The notes beneath the pieces are model-generated. The model worked only from the letters and a program-made list of their open reading frames with translations, did no database searches and had not been told where the DNA came from. Position numbers and translations under genes: made by a program. 64,000 nt of DNA from Ricinus communis. Lineage: Eukaryota; Streptophyta; Magnoliopsida; Malpighiales; Euphorbiaceae. The stretch is taken from the NCBI RefSeq assembly GCF_019578655.1, contig NC_063262.1:4161582-4225581 (forward strand). The letters are read 5' to 3'. Positions 39,400 to 50,813 of the stretch are shown here, piece by piece; position 1 is the first letter of the stretch; each line of letters opens with the position of its first letter.

Positions 39400-39411
39400 G
39401 CTCTGATACCA
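39400..39411 (-). other. Primer-binding site of copia B
   Basis: TGGTATCAGAGC on the minus strand, separated from the 5' LTR by three bases. It is the exact complement of the initiator tRNA-Met 3' end (GCTCTGATA plus CCA), and the matching tRNA gene lies in this window at 60350-60421. Confidence 0.92.
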
Positions 39412-39414
39412 ATT

Positions 39415-40170
39415 TGATGGGAAAAACAGCCACAAACGGTAAACAAATAAATGCGGAATTAATCTCTGTTTGTCTAAACTTTCCCAACTTGAATGAACCC
39501 CGAGGATGCAAACAAATAGGATGTTCTTAATGCAATTAGAACACACACAATATCACTTCTATGCACCAAGATATTGAGCTAAAACAGTAAGCACACAACA
39601 ACACAAAGACACCGAAATTTTAGCGTGGAAAACCTATAAACTAGGGAAAAACCACGGGACCATTTTGGCCGCTTAAATCCACTATCATCATCAAAGGAGC
39701 AATACAAAGTCTTCTCTAGATAATACTAGAGGCATACAAAATCATCATATCCTTGGAAGTAAGCACATCAAGGTGTATGGAATCAAAATAGAGCCAAGAT
39801 AAGAAATATATCACTAGAAAATTAGCTACTGTCCAGACCAACGAAATCCGACCTCCGGACCTCAAAAACCGATCTCCACCGTCCAAAATATTGGCCCAGA
39901 TGCTGTGTAGCTGCTGTCCAAAAATCACGACGATCCAACGGTTCAATCTACGGGAAACGGAACTTTTCTGCTGCTGTGTATTCTCCTCTCTTCACCTCTC
40001 TCTTTTCTTTTAATATATGAAGTCTTGGTAAAAAAAAACCCTAGCCCTAGACGTTTTTATAATAATATGCTCCCAAAATAGAAAGTCTAAATAAGACTTT
40101 AATATGCTCAATGGTTGGGCTTTCCTCATGGGTCAAAAAAAACAAAGAAAGAAAGAAAAAAAACCCAACA
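39415..40170 (-). repeat. 5' LTR of copia B (right copy)
   Basis: 756 bp, TGATGGG to CCCAACA on the plus strand. It differs from the left copy at about 11 positions plus one A in the terminal A-run. Confidence 0.95.
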
Positions 40171-40175
40171 ATAAG

Positions 40176-40579
40176 CACTATGAAAATAAAACTCAATATA
40201 AAAGTAATTAATGATCGTTTACTAGTTAATATTCTTAAACAGTTCTAGATAGTTTAATAGAAGAACTGAAAAACCCCATTACTTATAATATTATTCTCTT
40301 GATATGATAGTTACACGGAACCAAACTGCTTAACTAAACTTAAATTAAGTGGTCCATAATCCTGATAATTAGGCTTTGATTATTTAATTTAATTATTTGA
40401 AGTGGCAAAAGTACCAGCCAGGAATCATGAGCATGGCTTTTGTTTTTCTAACCCAAGTACAAGAAGAGTAATGATAGCTTTTTTTCTCTATGGTCACATG
40501 AACCCATCATCTTCTATCAGGATAACATTAGATTAGATAAAGAGGTATCAGCATTGTAAGAATCAAGAAAACACTTGAT

Positions 40580-40637
<58 letters not shown>

Positions 40638-41400
40638 GAACAGCCATGAGATGCTTTTGCTGATTCTTTATGATGATGATGATTTCTTTACTGATATGAA
40701 CCCTTGAATTGCCAGGCTTTTTGGAAAGACACATAAATTAAAACTACAATTCTGAGGGGTGGAGATGGCTTTATCAGTCCCCTTCCCTCTCACTTTTCTG
40801 TAAATTTTTTTTTTTCCTGTCTTTAAACATGGATGTCTCCATGCTGCCATTGCAGCAGCTTTGGCTGTTCTTTTGAATCTTTGAATATTTGTTGATTCTC
40901 TTTTGTGAGGCGAGAATTGATTCGCCCAACTGCTTAAGTTTGTTGTGACGTGAGCATCTAGTGATGTGCATATGGGCAAAATTTTTGCAACACCAGTAAT
41001 AAAAGAGGTTGAAGGCCTAGCTGCTGTGATGGGTTTGGAAATTGATACAAGTAAGGATTGCTCCAGATTGTATTTACTTTAGGCCATCTTGACTGGAAAG
41101 TCCTTACAGCCCATGTCCACTGAAGCACTGTACTCTCTGCAAATTTGGATGTAACTCAACCTCAAAATTAAGAATTTGTTTTTTTAATATATAGTTGCTT
41201 TTAAAAGAAGTAAAGCAAATCATATTTCAACCAAAAGTAGGTTCTATAAAATAGAAACATAAAAAATAGGAATACGTGAAAAAAAATATTGCAGGTTTCA
41301 CTATTTAACAATTTAAAGTATTTTTTTTAAATAAAAAGAAACATGTGATTATAGATCATAACCAAAAAAATATATTTCATTGTTAAAAGTTTCGATTTAT
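40176..41400. other. Spacer between copia B and a MITE cluster
   Basis: It contains an (AT)n tract at about 40583-40632. The 103-residue minus-strand frame at 40668-40979 has no recognisable motif and I do not call it a gene. Nothing else was identified. Confidence 0.5.
40583..40632. repeat. (AT)n microsatellite
   Basis: About 25 AT dinucleotides downstream of copia B. Confidence 0.95.
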
Positions 41401-41404
41401 AAAA

Positions 41405-41670
41405 ATTTAACCATCTTTACTCACATCAACCATCATTATCAAATTGCACATATTTAATAATATGAGTTTAAAATTTAACAACTTATAATACTATTATTTG
41501 ACTGTTAAATCACAATTTTAAAAATCATTGATCCAATGAGATCGATTTAACGTTCAAACAATGATGTATTGAGTTATTATGCTCTAAAGTCATATTATTA
41601 AACATGAGAAATATGATAATAACAACTTATTAGAACAAAAATAGCTAAATCTTTATCGATCAACACTTTT
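41405..41670. mobile_element. Foldback MITE, copy 2
   Basis: Inverted arms lie at about 41405-41511 and 41543-41670. It shares the inner words TATTATTTGACTGTTAAAT and a paired TTTAACGTTCAAACAAT with copy 1 at 27961-28195, and the same order of arms and loop. Divergence from copy 1 is substantial, so both insertions are old. It has no coding capacity. Confidence 0.55.
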
Positions 41671-41873
41671 TAATGATAAAATATTTCTTTTTGCCATAAT
41701 TCTTAACCATATACTTTTTTTAAAATTACATATTTTAAATTGTCAAATGATGAAACCATAAGGTATTTTTTTATATTTATCCTTAAAAAGTAACAAGTTT
41801 ATCATATTGATTGACAATCGTTAAAATTTATATTTTATAATGAAAAATACCAAACTTTTGATTTGTAAGTAGA

Positions 41874-42152
41874 TGATTATTGAATTTTAATTTTAATAAT
41901 AATAAATTTTTTCGGTAAATATGAGAATAAATTATATGAACAGACACTAAAATATACACCTTGTAATAAAAAATACATCAAAATTTTAATTTTAAAAGAA
42001 CTATGAGTTTCACCTTTTTTTGTAATAAATTAAAAATTTAATATCTTTTATTACAAAATATAAAATTTTAATGACTATTCATTTGATTTATTTCTAAACA
42101 TGTCGAAAGAATTCATTAGTATTATTAAAATTAAAATTTAGTAACTATTTAA
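41874..42152. mobile_element. Second foldback MITE (different family)
   Basis: Inverted arms at about 41874-41990 and 42027-42152 share TTTTAATTTTAATAATA and a TTGTAATAAAA-ATA core in opposite orientation. The whole is about 280 bp. Nothing matches it clearly elsewhere in the window, so a chance AT-rich foldback cannot be excluded. Confidence 0.4.
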
Positions 42153-42204
42153 TTATAAATTAAAAGTTGATATAATATATTTTATTAAAAAAATTAAAAG
42201 TTTG

Positions 42205-42546
42205 GTGAATGCGAATATGTAATTTAGTATGCTGGTTGGAGGACCTTTTATGGGACTACTAGCTGGATTCTTTCGAATTTTCGTAATGGTTCGTTGTTTG
42301 AAGAAGAGTTTCGTATTCCTAAGGATCCTACTGCAATGATTAAGCCTAAAGCCTCTTGTTTTGCTAATGCTTACTCTAATGGGGATTACTAGAGCAAGTC
42401 TGTTAGCTATGAGGAGAGGCTGATTGGGTGGTTGAGGGAAGTTGCTCCTTCTACACAATATCTTGCTCTTTACTATGAGGTTATCAAGATGCTTGACTGG
42501 AATTGGACGGTAAGGATTAACCACTCCTTCAGAAAAGCCAACAGAT
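42205..42546 (+). mobile_element. LINE remnant, left part (RNase H-type non-LTR element)
   Basis: Conceptual translation, with breaks, gives a W-x-L-x-x-F-R-N-x-x-L-F pattern (SWILSNFRNGSLFEEEF), then RLIGWLREV, then LDWNWTVRINHSFRKAN. These are hallmarks of the C-terminal part of plant LINE ORF2, with the tail of an RNase H domain (H-x-x-R-x-A-N). The first half of the RNase H domain seems deleted, and a TAG stop is present. Copia C inserted directly after it; the protein pattern continues on the far side at 47183. Confidence 0.65.
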
Positions 42547-42823
42547 TGTCATAAATCAGTGCAGCCTACTATTAGCTTATAAGTTATCTTTGTTATTTCT
42601 ATTTCTTAGGAGTCTGTTACATACTAGAATCAGTTTTTGAGTTGTGAAATAATTGTAGGAGTGGTTAGCTATTTTTTTTAGTCAATTAGTTAGGAGTTCT
42701 AGTTTAAGTAAAGGTCTACAATTTTCAATTTTCTGCTTTTAACTCTTTCTCTTGTATTTATTCTTTTAGAGTAATAAAATCATTCACTTCTTAAATTGTT
42801 GTTGTTGCTTTAATTTTGGTACA
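42547..42823 (+). repeat. 5' LTR of copia C
   Basis: It starts TGTCATAAATCAGTG and ends TTTTGGTACA, immediately followed by the primer-binding site. It contains AGTAATAAAATC, a possible polyadenylation region. Confidence 0.92.
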
Positions 42824-42835
42824 TGGTATCAGAGC
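42824..42835 (+). other. Primer-binding site of copia C
   Basis: TGGTATCAGAGC, continuing TTGG, abuts the 5' LTR. It is complementary to the 3' end of initiator tRNA-Met. Confidence 0.93.
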
Positions 42836-42872
42836 TTGGTCTTTCAAACTCGTGATTTTATTACTCTAAAAG

Positions 42873-45800
42873 ATGAATGGTGGAAGTGCTCCTCAGGCCT
42901 CTATAGACAAGCTGGTTGGTAGTAATTACAATTATTGGAAACTATGTATGGAAGCTTATTTACAAGGACAGGATTTGTGGGATCTTATCTCTGGTGATGA
43001 TGAGACAATTTCAGAAGATATTCCCCAAAATGCCGAATTGTGAAGGAAATGGAGGATAAAGTGTGGGAAAGCTTTATTTGCTTTGAGGACATCAATTAGC
43101 AAAGAGTGCATTGAGCATGTCTGTGATCTGAATTCACCAAAAGATGTATGGGAGACACTTGGTAAGGTGTTTATCAAGAAGGATACAACTCGACTGCAAT
43201 TTCTTGAGAATCAATTGGCTGTTACAACTCAAGAGAACCTTTCAATCGAAGAATATTTTTTGAAGGTTAAGAATTTGTGTTCTGAAATTTTATATTTGGA
43301 TCCAGAGGAACCTGTGAGCAGTTTTCGCTTGCGTCGTTACTTGATTCGTGGTTTAAGGAGCGAGTTTATGCCATTTATATCTTCGATACAGGGTTGGGCA
43401 AATCAACCTTCAATTGTTGAGTTAGAAAATTTACTTTCTAATCAGGAAGCTTTGGTGAAACAAGTTGCAAGCAATGAAAAATTTCAGAAAGAGGAAGTTC
43501 TTTTCTCTAAGGACCAAAGGAGAAGGAATTATACCTCTAGGAGCAAGAGTCATGAACAGCCTAAGAAGACTTCAATCACTTGTTATCGTTGCGAAAAGCA
43601 GGGCATATCAAGCGTGATTGTCGAGTGAAGTTAGTTTGTGATCGATGTGGAAAACCAGGCCATATCAAGTCAAAATATCATGTAAAATTGCAGGAAACAG
43701 GTGCAAAATGTTACACATAAGTGTAGTGAATCTGAACCGAATTGGGAGAAATATTTTCCATTGAAGTCTTTGATCAGCAAATAATTTCTCTTGTGCACCA
43801 TGCTGCTGCGTTTACAGAAGCAAATGTTGTTATTGATTATGAGAAGGAGTGGATCGTCGATTCCGGTTGTTCTCATCATGCAATAGGAAATGATGCTCTA
43901 TTATCCGATGTTCACACATATTGTGGGAAAAAGGTCATTGCGACAACCGATAATTCTCTACATCCAGTAGTAAAAGAAGGGAATGTTAAAGAAGGTGATT
44001 TTGATAATGGAGGCATATTTCTCAAGGACGTTTATCATGTTCCAGGGCTGAAAAAGAATCTCGCTTCGATTTCTCAAATTATTGATTCAGGAAAGTATGT
44101 ACTTTTTGATCCAAATGATGTAAAAATTCTTTCAAATGCAGATAGTATTTCAGCTGATGTTTTATTCACTGGAAAAGAAAGGAGTCTTTTTATGTATTGT
44201 CTATAAATGATGTGTATGTTGCAAAGACGGGTCAGAATGTTAGCTCAGCACTTTGGCATGCTCGTTTGGGTCACGTTGGCTATCAGTCCTTACAGAAAAT
44301 CTCAACACATCAGCTTCTTGAAGGTGTTCCTATTTTCAAAGATGTTCATTATAATGAAATTTGCCCAGGTTGTCAATATGGAAAATTTCATCGACTTCCT
44401 TTTGCGAAGTCAGAGAATAGAGCATCGGCAGTGTTATAATTGCTTAAAGTTAATCTATTGGGGCTAACTAAAAAACCTAGCTACACTGGATTTCAGTATG
44501 TGATGGTTATAGTGGATGATTTTTCTCGATTCAGCTGGATTTATTTCTTAGAACGTAAAAGTGAGGTCTTCTCCAAATTTGTTCAATTTAAGCTTGACGT
44601 GGAGAAAGAACTTGGGCAGCTAATAAAGTGTTTGTGCACCGATAATGGAGGAGAATTTATGTCATATGTGTTTTTAAGCTATTGTAAGGCACATGGGATT
44701 CAATGTCAAATGACTTGTCCGAAAACACCACAGCAAAATGGAGTTGCTGAGCACAAGCTAGCTCATTTAACATCTGTGTGTCTGTCATGGATGCACTCGA
44801 AGAGTCTACCGAGAAAATTATGGGCAGCTGCATGTCATATGGCATGTTATGTCGTAAATCGATTATCTCCATGGCCTGGGACAAAATCTTCTCCATTCGA
44901 GTTAGTGTATCATTGTAAACCCAATATGAGTTATTTTCGAGTTTTTGGGTCTATTTTCTATGTTCATATCTTAAAAAATAATAGAACTAAACTTGACCCT
45001 AAGGCCAAGCAGTGCATTTTTGTTGGCTATGACACTCACAGGAAGGGATGGAGATGTATGGATTTACAGATAAAGAAAGTTATTATGTCTCGTGATGTGG
45101 TGTTCGATAAATTGTCATCTTGTATGGCTGATTCAAATACCAAAAGTACAATTGATCTTGCTATTTTTCCTGATGATTCTTCATCAAGTGCTGCGGAGAG
45201 TAATGGTTCTTCTTTTGTATAAAGCACTCAAGAAAATTCAGAGGTTGTCACAAGAAAAAAATCGGCGAGACAGAAGAAACAACTTGCTCATCTAGCTGAT
45301 TATGAGGTTGAAATAAATCAGCTCTCTGTTTTATCTTGTTTCTTTATGGGGGACTCATATGAAAAAGAACTAAAGTCAAATGATGAAGCTAAAGGAATTT
45401 CTGAACAGGAAGAGGCAATGCAAGAAGAAATTTCAGCTTTAAAGAAGAATGGCACGTGGGAGCTTGTACCGAAACTGGTAGATGCTGAGTTAGTTACATC
45501 TAAATGGGTGTACAAATTTAAAAAAAGGTTGATAGTGAAATAAAGAGATACAAAGCTCGACTTGTCGCTCGGGGATTCTCTCAACAATATGGTAGAGATT
45601 ATGACGAGACTTTCAGCCCCGTTGCGAGGATGGTAATGATTCGAACAATTGTCTCTTTAGCAGCTAGTAAAGGCTGAAAATTCTTGCAACTTGATGTAAA
45701 AAATGCCTTCTTGTATGAAGAATTGGATCGCGATATTTTTATGGAGCAGCCGCAAGGTTTTAACTCTAGCAAGCATCCTAATCATGTTTGCCATCTCAAG

Positions 45801-46910
45801 AAGGCGTTGTATGGCCTCAAGCAAGCTCCTCGTGCTTGGTTTGGTAAGATTGCTCAATATCTTCATTTCTGTGGTTACAAGTCTTCAAATGTTGATCCAA
45901 GTCTGTTTATTAAAAAATCACCCACTATGTGCACTTTACTTCTTCTTTATGTAGATGATATGGTTATTACGGGAGATAATGATGTCGAAACTAAGTGTCT
46001 TAGAGATGCTTTATCTGTTCGTTTTAAAATGAAAAGCTTGGGTGAAGTATCTTGTTTTCTTGGGTTGAAAATCGTAAAATCAGGTGGCTATTTTGTCTGT
46101 GAAAGTAGATATGCAGTGAGTCTACTCAAACGTTTCCATATGGAGAAGTCAAAAGAAATGAATACTCCTATAGAACCTCTTCTAAAGTTGGCAAAGAATG
46201 AAGGAAAGCTGCTAGACGATGCTACACTTTTTCGGTAAATGGTTGGCAGCTTATTCTACTTAACTATTTTAAGACCTGATATCGTATTTGTTGTTGGAGT
46301 CATTTCATAATTCATGGAAAAACCATGTAAGGGTCATTTGATTGCAGTAAAGAGGATCCTACGGTATGTGAAAGGGACTTTAAGCTATAGATTAATGTAC
46401 AAGCATGGTGCAGCATTTTCTTTAAGTGGTTTTGTTGATGCTGATTGGGCTAGTGACGTGAATGACAGACGTTCTACAACAGGTTTCTATTTTACTATAG
46501 GTTCAGCTGCAATTTCTTAGTGTAGTAAAAAGCAAATCACTGTTGCACTTTCAAGTTGTGAGGCAGAATACGTAGCAGTGACTATGGCTACTCAAGAATG
46601 TGTTTGGCTTAAAAGACTCGTTCAAGAGTTGGTTTCTACTGTCAACTATCTGATTCCCATTTATTGCGACAATGAGAGCGCAATCAAGCTTTCGGAAAAT
46701 CCTGTGTTTCATGCGCGTTCAAAGCACATTTCATTTCCATTTCATCCGAGAGAAGGTTCTAACTCAAGACATTGAGATGAAGAAAATAAAAAGTGAAGAC
46801 CGGATAGCTTATGTTTTTACAAAAGCACTTGCTAAGGCTAAGTTTGAATTCTTTCGTACATCACTTGGTGTTGTTAAGCGTAAGTCTACACTAAAGGGGA
46901 CTGTCATAAA
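42873..46910 (+). pseudogene. Copia C gag-pol pseudogene
   Basis: Gag starts ATG at 42873 (MNGGSAPQASIDKLVG) and has an in-frame TGA at 43041. The next open part, 43083-43628, carries UBN2-type gag (LEFLENQLAV-like LQFLENQLAV). Two CCHC knuckles follow at about 43580-43690, across a frame break and with the final Cys of the second lost. Protease (IVDSGCSHH) is at about 43850. GAG-pre-integrase (WHARLGHVGYQSL) ends at 44439, and integrase at 44440-45222 retains VDDFSR, TDNGGEF and QQNGVAEH. Reverse transcriptase spans about 45346-46300 with YVDD at 45948-45959. RNase H at about 46420-46800 has SSCEAEYVAV and DNESAIKL. At least seven stops or shifts separate these blocks. Confidence 0.9.
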
Positions 46911-46911
46911 T

Positions 46912-47182
46912 TAGTGCAGCCTACTGTTAGTTTATAAGTTGTTTTTATTATTTCTATTGCTTAGGAGTCTGTTACGTACTAGAATTAGTCTTTGAGTTGT
47001 GGAATAATTGTAGGAATGGTTAGCTATTTTTTAGTCAATTAGGAGTTCTAGTTTAAGTAAAGGTCTGTAATTTTCAATTTTCTGCATTACTTCAGTTTTA
47101 ATTCTTTCTCTTGTATTTATTCCTTTAGAGTAATAAAATCATTCACTTCTTAAATTGTTGCTGTTGCTTTAATTTTGGTATC
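46912..47182 (+). repeat. 3' LTR of copia C
   Basis: It starts TGTCATAAATTAGTG. It aligns with the 5' LTR to GGTA, then has TC in place of the terminal CA. The end is set by the CAGAT duplication that follows. Confidence 0.9.
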
Positions 47183-47290
47183 CAGATTGCCTTGCTAATT
47201 ACGGGTGCTACTTTTGCTCTTGGCTATCATTTTTTTCAAGTCCCTCTGACTTTGGCAGGATTTGCCCTACCTAATTTTCTTTAGGCTTGC
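47183..47290 (+). mobile_element. LINE remnant, right part
   Basis: Directly after copia C the frame reads DCLANYG, which completes the A-N-x-x-A-D-x-L-A pattern of the plant LINE RNase H tail cut at 42546. A shifted frame then gives LGYHFFQVPLTLAG and a stop, like the F-x-x-P-P end of such ORF2 proteins. Confidence 0.6.
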
Positions 47291-50072
47291 TTAGCCTCCT
47301 TCCATTCAAAAATAAAATAAAATAAAATAATAAGTTTAATTTTTGACAAACATCTACCGATAATAATATCAATCGACACTTAATGATATATATTCATATG
47401 TTATTACAAGTGGACACTAAATTTTTTTTGTTCGATTTAGAAATAAAAATAAAAATTAAGATTTAATTTTATCTAAAATTTACATGTTTTTTTTTTTCTT
47501 TCTCTTGGCAATAACAATAGGATGAATTCATTCTTGGAAAAAAGATTATATAAACGGGCATCTTTCAATTGAAATATCATCATTATTTTACAATAAACTT
47601 TCAGTGCCAACACCCATAAGGTATTCATATTCTCATAATCATTTTAATCATAGTTAATGATCATGATTACGTTATCTAATCATAATATCCCGATCGAACT
47701 TTAGTCTGCAGAAAACCAAGTCATCCCTAGGTAGAACCACTGGGACAATTCCAAAGCATAACTAAAATGTACCTTGTGGGGCGATTGGCAAGAAAGAAGA
47801 AGCTATGTATGTTGTGCCGATGGAAATCATCCAGTTATCGAACTAACAAATTATAATTGAGAACCAACTTGGAATGTGTTTCTTGTCTTATGGAACAACA
47901 TTTTCACCACTTAAATTCATGCAAGTCAAGACAACCAACTTGGAATGAGTTTCTTGTCCTCATGAAGAACTTTCTGTACTTAAGCCATTTACTTACTTCT
48001 CTCGCATATCAATAGAAAGACTTTGTAGTTACAGTAGAAAAGGACAAGCCCATCAATGCATGATAGTGGAGGGGTGTAAGAGTTTTTTATGGGAGTTGGG
48101 TGTTGCATAGGATCTCCAAACCAACACAATTGTACAAGTGACAGCCAGTTTACCATTGTACAAGTTGTGTTGGGTTTTCACAACTTGGTACGTCTTTGAT
48201 TGGCAGGGTCCATCTTCTTTTCTTTCTTTTTCTTTTTCCTTCTTCTTGATCTCTATTATATGATATGATTTGTGTCGCGCAAAATAAGTTATGATTCAAC
48301 TATATTTTTGTCCTTCTATTTTGCTCGTATTGTTCCACTATTAAGTATCACTTACCTACTATGAAACATACGAAATGAACAATATGAATGCACTTGTTCA
48401 AAACTGTTCTTCAATCACACTTCTGCTGCTCACCTTTCTTTGGGGTGCATGCGCGCACTATATAGCATTTTTCATATGGATTTGCATAGGTGTGAGCTAA
48501 AAAACCTAAACCAGAAATAATAATCTGAACTCAATAGTTTAGTTTAGTTTAGTTATTTTTAAAATTCGACCCAGTTTAATTTTTTGTTAAAAAATTTAAT
48601 TATAACTGAACTCATCGAAATTTATATAAAAATTTACAATACTATATTTTTTATTTATTTAAAGAAAAAAATCAATTTATTTAACTATAAAATATGTTTA
48701 TTTATATATGAATATATTTTTATCATTGATGATGCTGAATAAATATTTACATATATATATATATATATATATAAGCTTAAATTATAAAAAAAATTAAAAT
48801 TTCTAACCGATTTACTTCGATTCGATTCGATTACACTTTATATTTATATTTTGATTCATTTTATAAGCTTAAGAATTTAATTTTTAGTCAAAGCTGAACC
48901 GACCATTGCCCGTAGATTTGCATTCACTTTCCCAATTTTATTTCACTTTCTATAAAAATATATCACATGTCATTCCCACAAAAACTGATTATTAATAAGC
49001 ATGACTCTGTTATAATTAATACTCTTAGTAGATAAAAACTATTAAGTTTTATACTGATTATTAAAATTTATAAGAATAAAAATTTTAACACCAATAAATT
49101 AATATATAAAAATTATTAAAGACAAATTTTAAATACTTTATTTTCAATTCAATAAAAATAATTTTCTTTAAAAAAGTTTTCAAGATGACAACATATTGTT
49201 TTATAGAAAGATTAAAGTTTGGTCTGATTCAGATTTGATCGGGTTTAACATTTTAAATCTAGACTCTAGTTTGTGCCCAATTCAGCTATACGAATCTAAA
49301 ATTTAATTAAGTTTACCAATTATAAAAAAAGATAAAATTTTCAATTTAGACCGGATTTATTGGATGAACTTCAAGAAAATGACATTTTCATATCTGTCTA
49401 AAAAATATTCAAATTGTTTTCAAGGCTGGAGGCTCAAGTAAAATACATGTCCAATCTTAAAAGAATTTAGCGGACTTAAACGATTGGACAAATAAATATT
49501 AAAACTTATGAACAAATCCATTTATCTATAATTGGATTTTTGCGGAGCATATAAGTAACTTTCTTATATCATATAATTTTTATTATAAAAATGTTTATGA
49601 TTAATATTATAATTATAATAAAAAAAATTCTTCTATCCGATAATTTCTAAAGTTTAAAATTTACCACCAATATCCATAAATATTAAAATAACTATCGATA
49701 AAAAAAATGATATATAGATATTTAATATATTTTAAAATCTTCTCTGATAATTAATAGTTACAACTACTTTAAACTTTACTATTAAATAGTAACACTGTTA
49801 ATTATAATTTAATAAATAACGAAATTAATTGTTAATAAATATAAAAAAATGGACTGTATATTTAGCACAATTTTTTAAAAAATATAAAGTTATATAAAAG
49901 TAAAGAATCACATTAGCAACACAGGGAAAAGAAAGTCCATTCCAATAATTTCAGGATCAAGTTCTGATCACATGCTCATTCCATGCATCACTGCGTGTTC
50001 CTTGCCTAATTCTCTTTCAATAAGCGACTGCTACCTCTTGCTCACTGGAAAGTTGACTTTTTTGGTTTGCGG
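47291..50072. other. Spacer, no gene recognised
   Basis: AT-rich and low-complexity, with an (AT)n tract at about 48751-48772. It includes the 3' flank of the zinc-finger gene near 50.0 kb. No open frame of interest and no transposon protein pattern was seen. Confidence 0.5.
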
Positions 50073-50693
50073 TCAATGCCGGTCAACGCCAATAAATGAA
50101 AATTCCGGCATCGCAGGTAAATTCAAGTCAAAGTTGCGTTGGCTAATTGTAGTGGTATTTCTGGAGTTCACATCCTTCAAACCCTTGTTATCTCCATCAC
50201 TGCTGCTCCCACCGACTCCGCCACCACTGCCACCATCATAGTGCCGCCGCTTGTGTCCACCCAAAGCCTGTCCGGAGGGAAAAGTTCGGTGGCAGATGGA
50301 ACACTCTCGAGTCTTACCACTTAAACTAACCGAATTAGCTGTCTTTGAAGTAGCAATAGAGGAAGAAGTTGTGACAGATTGGTTGTTGTCAGTTGCTATA
50401 GGTTTTCGGTGATGACTAGCTTTATGTCCGCCTAAAGCCTGATAAGACCTAAATGTTCTGTAGCAAACTTTGCATTCATAACGACGGTTGTGGTCAAGAT
50501 CGTCCTGTATGGTGGTGGTGTCTTTAGCGAGCATGAGAAGGCAAAGAGCTAAGTATTCTTCTTCGGTAGGTGAATTCTCGAAGCGAGGGCGCTTAGTTTG
50601 TCTCCTTTTAGCCCAAGACTCAGCAGAGTGAAGGTCTAAATCATGATTACTATGCAAAAGAGGAGACTGGGAATTTAGAGCTTCAAGAGCCAT
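50073..50693 (-). CDS. C2H2 zinc-finger repressor, C1-2i ZAT10/STZ-AZF type, intronless, 206 aa
   Basis: The single exon starts [11 protein letters not shown], the usual N-terminus of this family. Residues 29-37 (KRRQTKRPR) are the basic B-box and nuclear signal. Residues 45-55 ([11 protein letters not shown]) are the L-box. Two zinc fingers carry the plant-specific QALGGH: C74/C77/H90/H94 and C131/C134/H147/H151. A Gly/Ser-rich linker follows, and an EAR repression motif DLNLPA lies at 189-194. Arabidopsis relatives (ZAT10/STZ, AZF1-3) repress transcription in drought, cold, salt and jasmonate responses. Lack of introns and a length near 200-270 residues are normal. In Arabidopsis AZF1 lies beside NPY3 (from memory), which makes an AZF1-type orthologue most likely. 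The upstream AGT repeat suggests binding by its own family. Confidence 0.95.
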   Translation of the reverse strand: MALEALNSQSPLLHSNHDLDLHSAESWAKRRQTKRPRFENSPTEEEYLALCLLMLAKDTTTIQDDLDHNRRYECKVCYRTFRSYQALGGHKASHHRKPIATDNNQSVTTSSSIATSKTANSVSLSGKTRECSICHRTFPSGQALGGHKRRHYDGGSGGGVGGSSSDGDNKGLKDVNSRNTTTISQRNFDLNLPAMPEFSFIGVDRH

Positions 50694-50750
50694 AGAGTTT
50701 ATCTATAAAAGAAAGGGAAAATTGACGGGAGGGAGGGATTATATATGGGG

Positions 50751-50757
50751 TTTTATA
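50751..50757 (-). promoter_or_regulatory. Probable TATA box of the zinc-finger gene
   Basis: TATAAAA on the minus strand, about 58 bp upstream of the start codon, implying a short leader of about 30 nt. A second TATATAAT-like site at 50739-50746 overlaps this region and is nearer to the gene. Confidence 0.55.
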
Positions 50758-50813
50758 AGGCGGAGAAAGAAAAGAAGATGGTCTGGTTGAAGAGTGGGGA
50801 GATTATGATGATG

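Larger units (their letters stand above)
34609..40170 (-). mobile_element. Ty1/copia retrotransposon B (Tnt1-like), recent insertion
   Basis: LTRs lie at 34609-35365 and 39415-40170, flanked by a perfect 5-bp target duplication ATAAG (34604-34608 and 40171-40175). By eye the LTRs differ at about 11 bases plus one A-run indel in 757 bp. The element reads on the minus strand. The primer-binding site is next to the right-hand LTR and a purine tract (AAAAAGGGGGAGAT on the minus strand) is next to the left-hand LTR. The body encodes gag with a zinc knuckle, protease, integrase, reverse transcriptase and RNase H in copia order. The proteins resemble the Tnt1 type, but small deletions break the frame several times. 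Confidence 0.96.
42547..47182 (+). mobile_element. Ty1/copia retrotransposon C, older insertion inside a LINE
   Basis: LTRs at 42547-42823 and 46912-47182 are flanked by a perfect 5-bp target duplication CAGAT (42542-42546 and 47183-47187). The primer-binding site directly follows the 5' LTR and the purine tract AAAGGGGA precedes the 3' LTR. The LTRs differ by many substitutions and several small indels, roughly a tenth of sites by eye, so it is older than copia B. All copia domains are present in order but with scattered stops. The last two bases of the 3' LTR are TC instead of CA. Confidence 0.95.

Noticed and set aside
40668..40979. 103-residue minus-strand frame rich in Lys and Ala
   Set aside because: No recognisable domain, no splice partners and no promoter-like context; likely chance.
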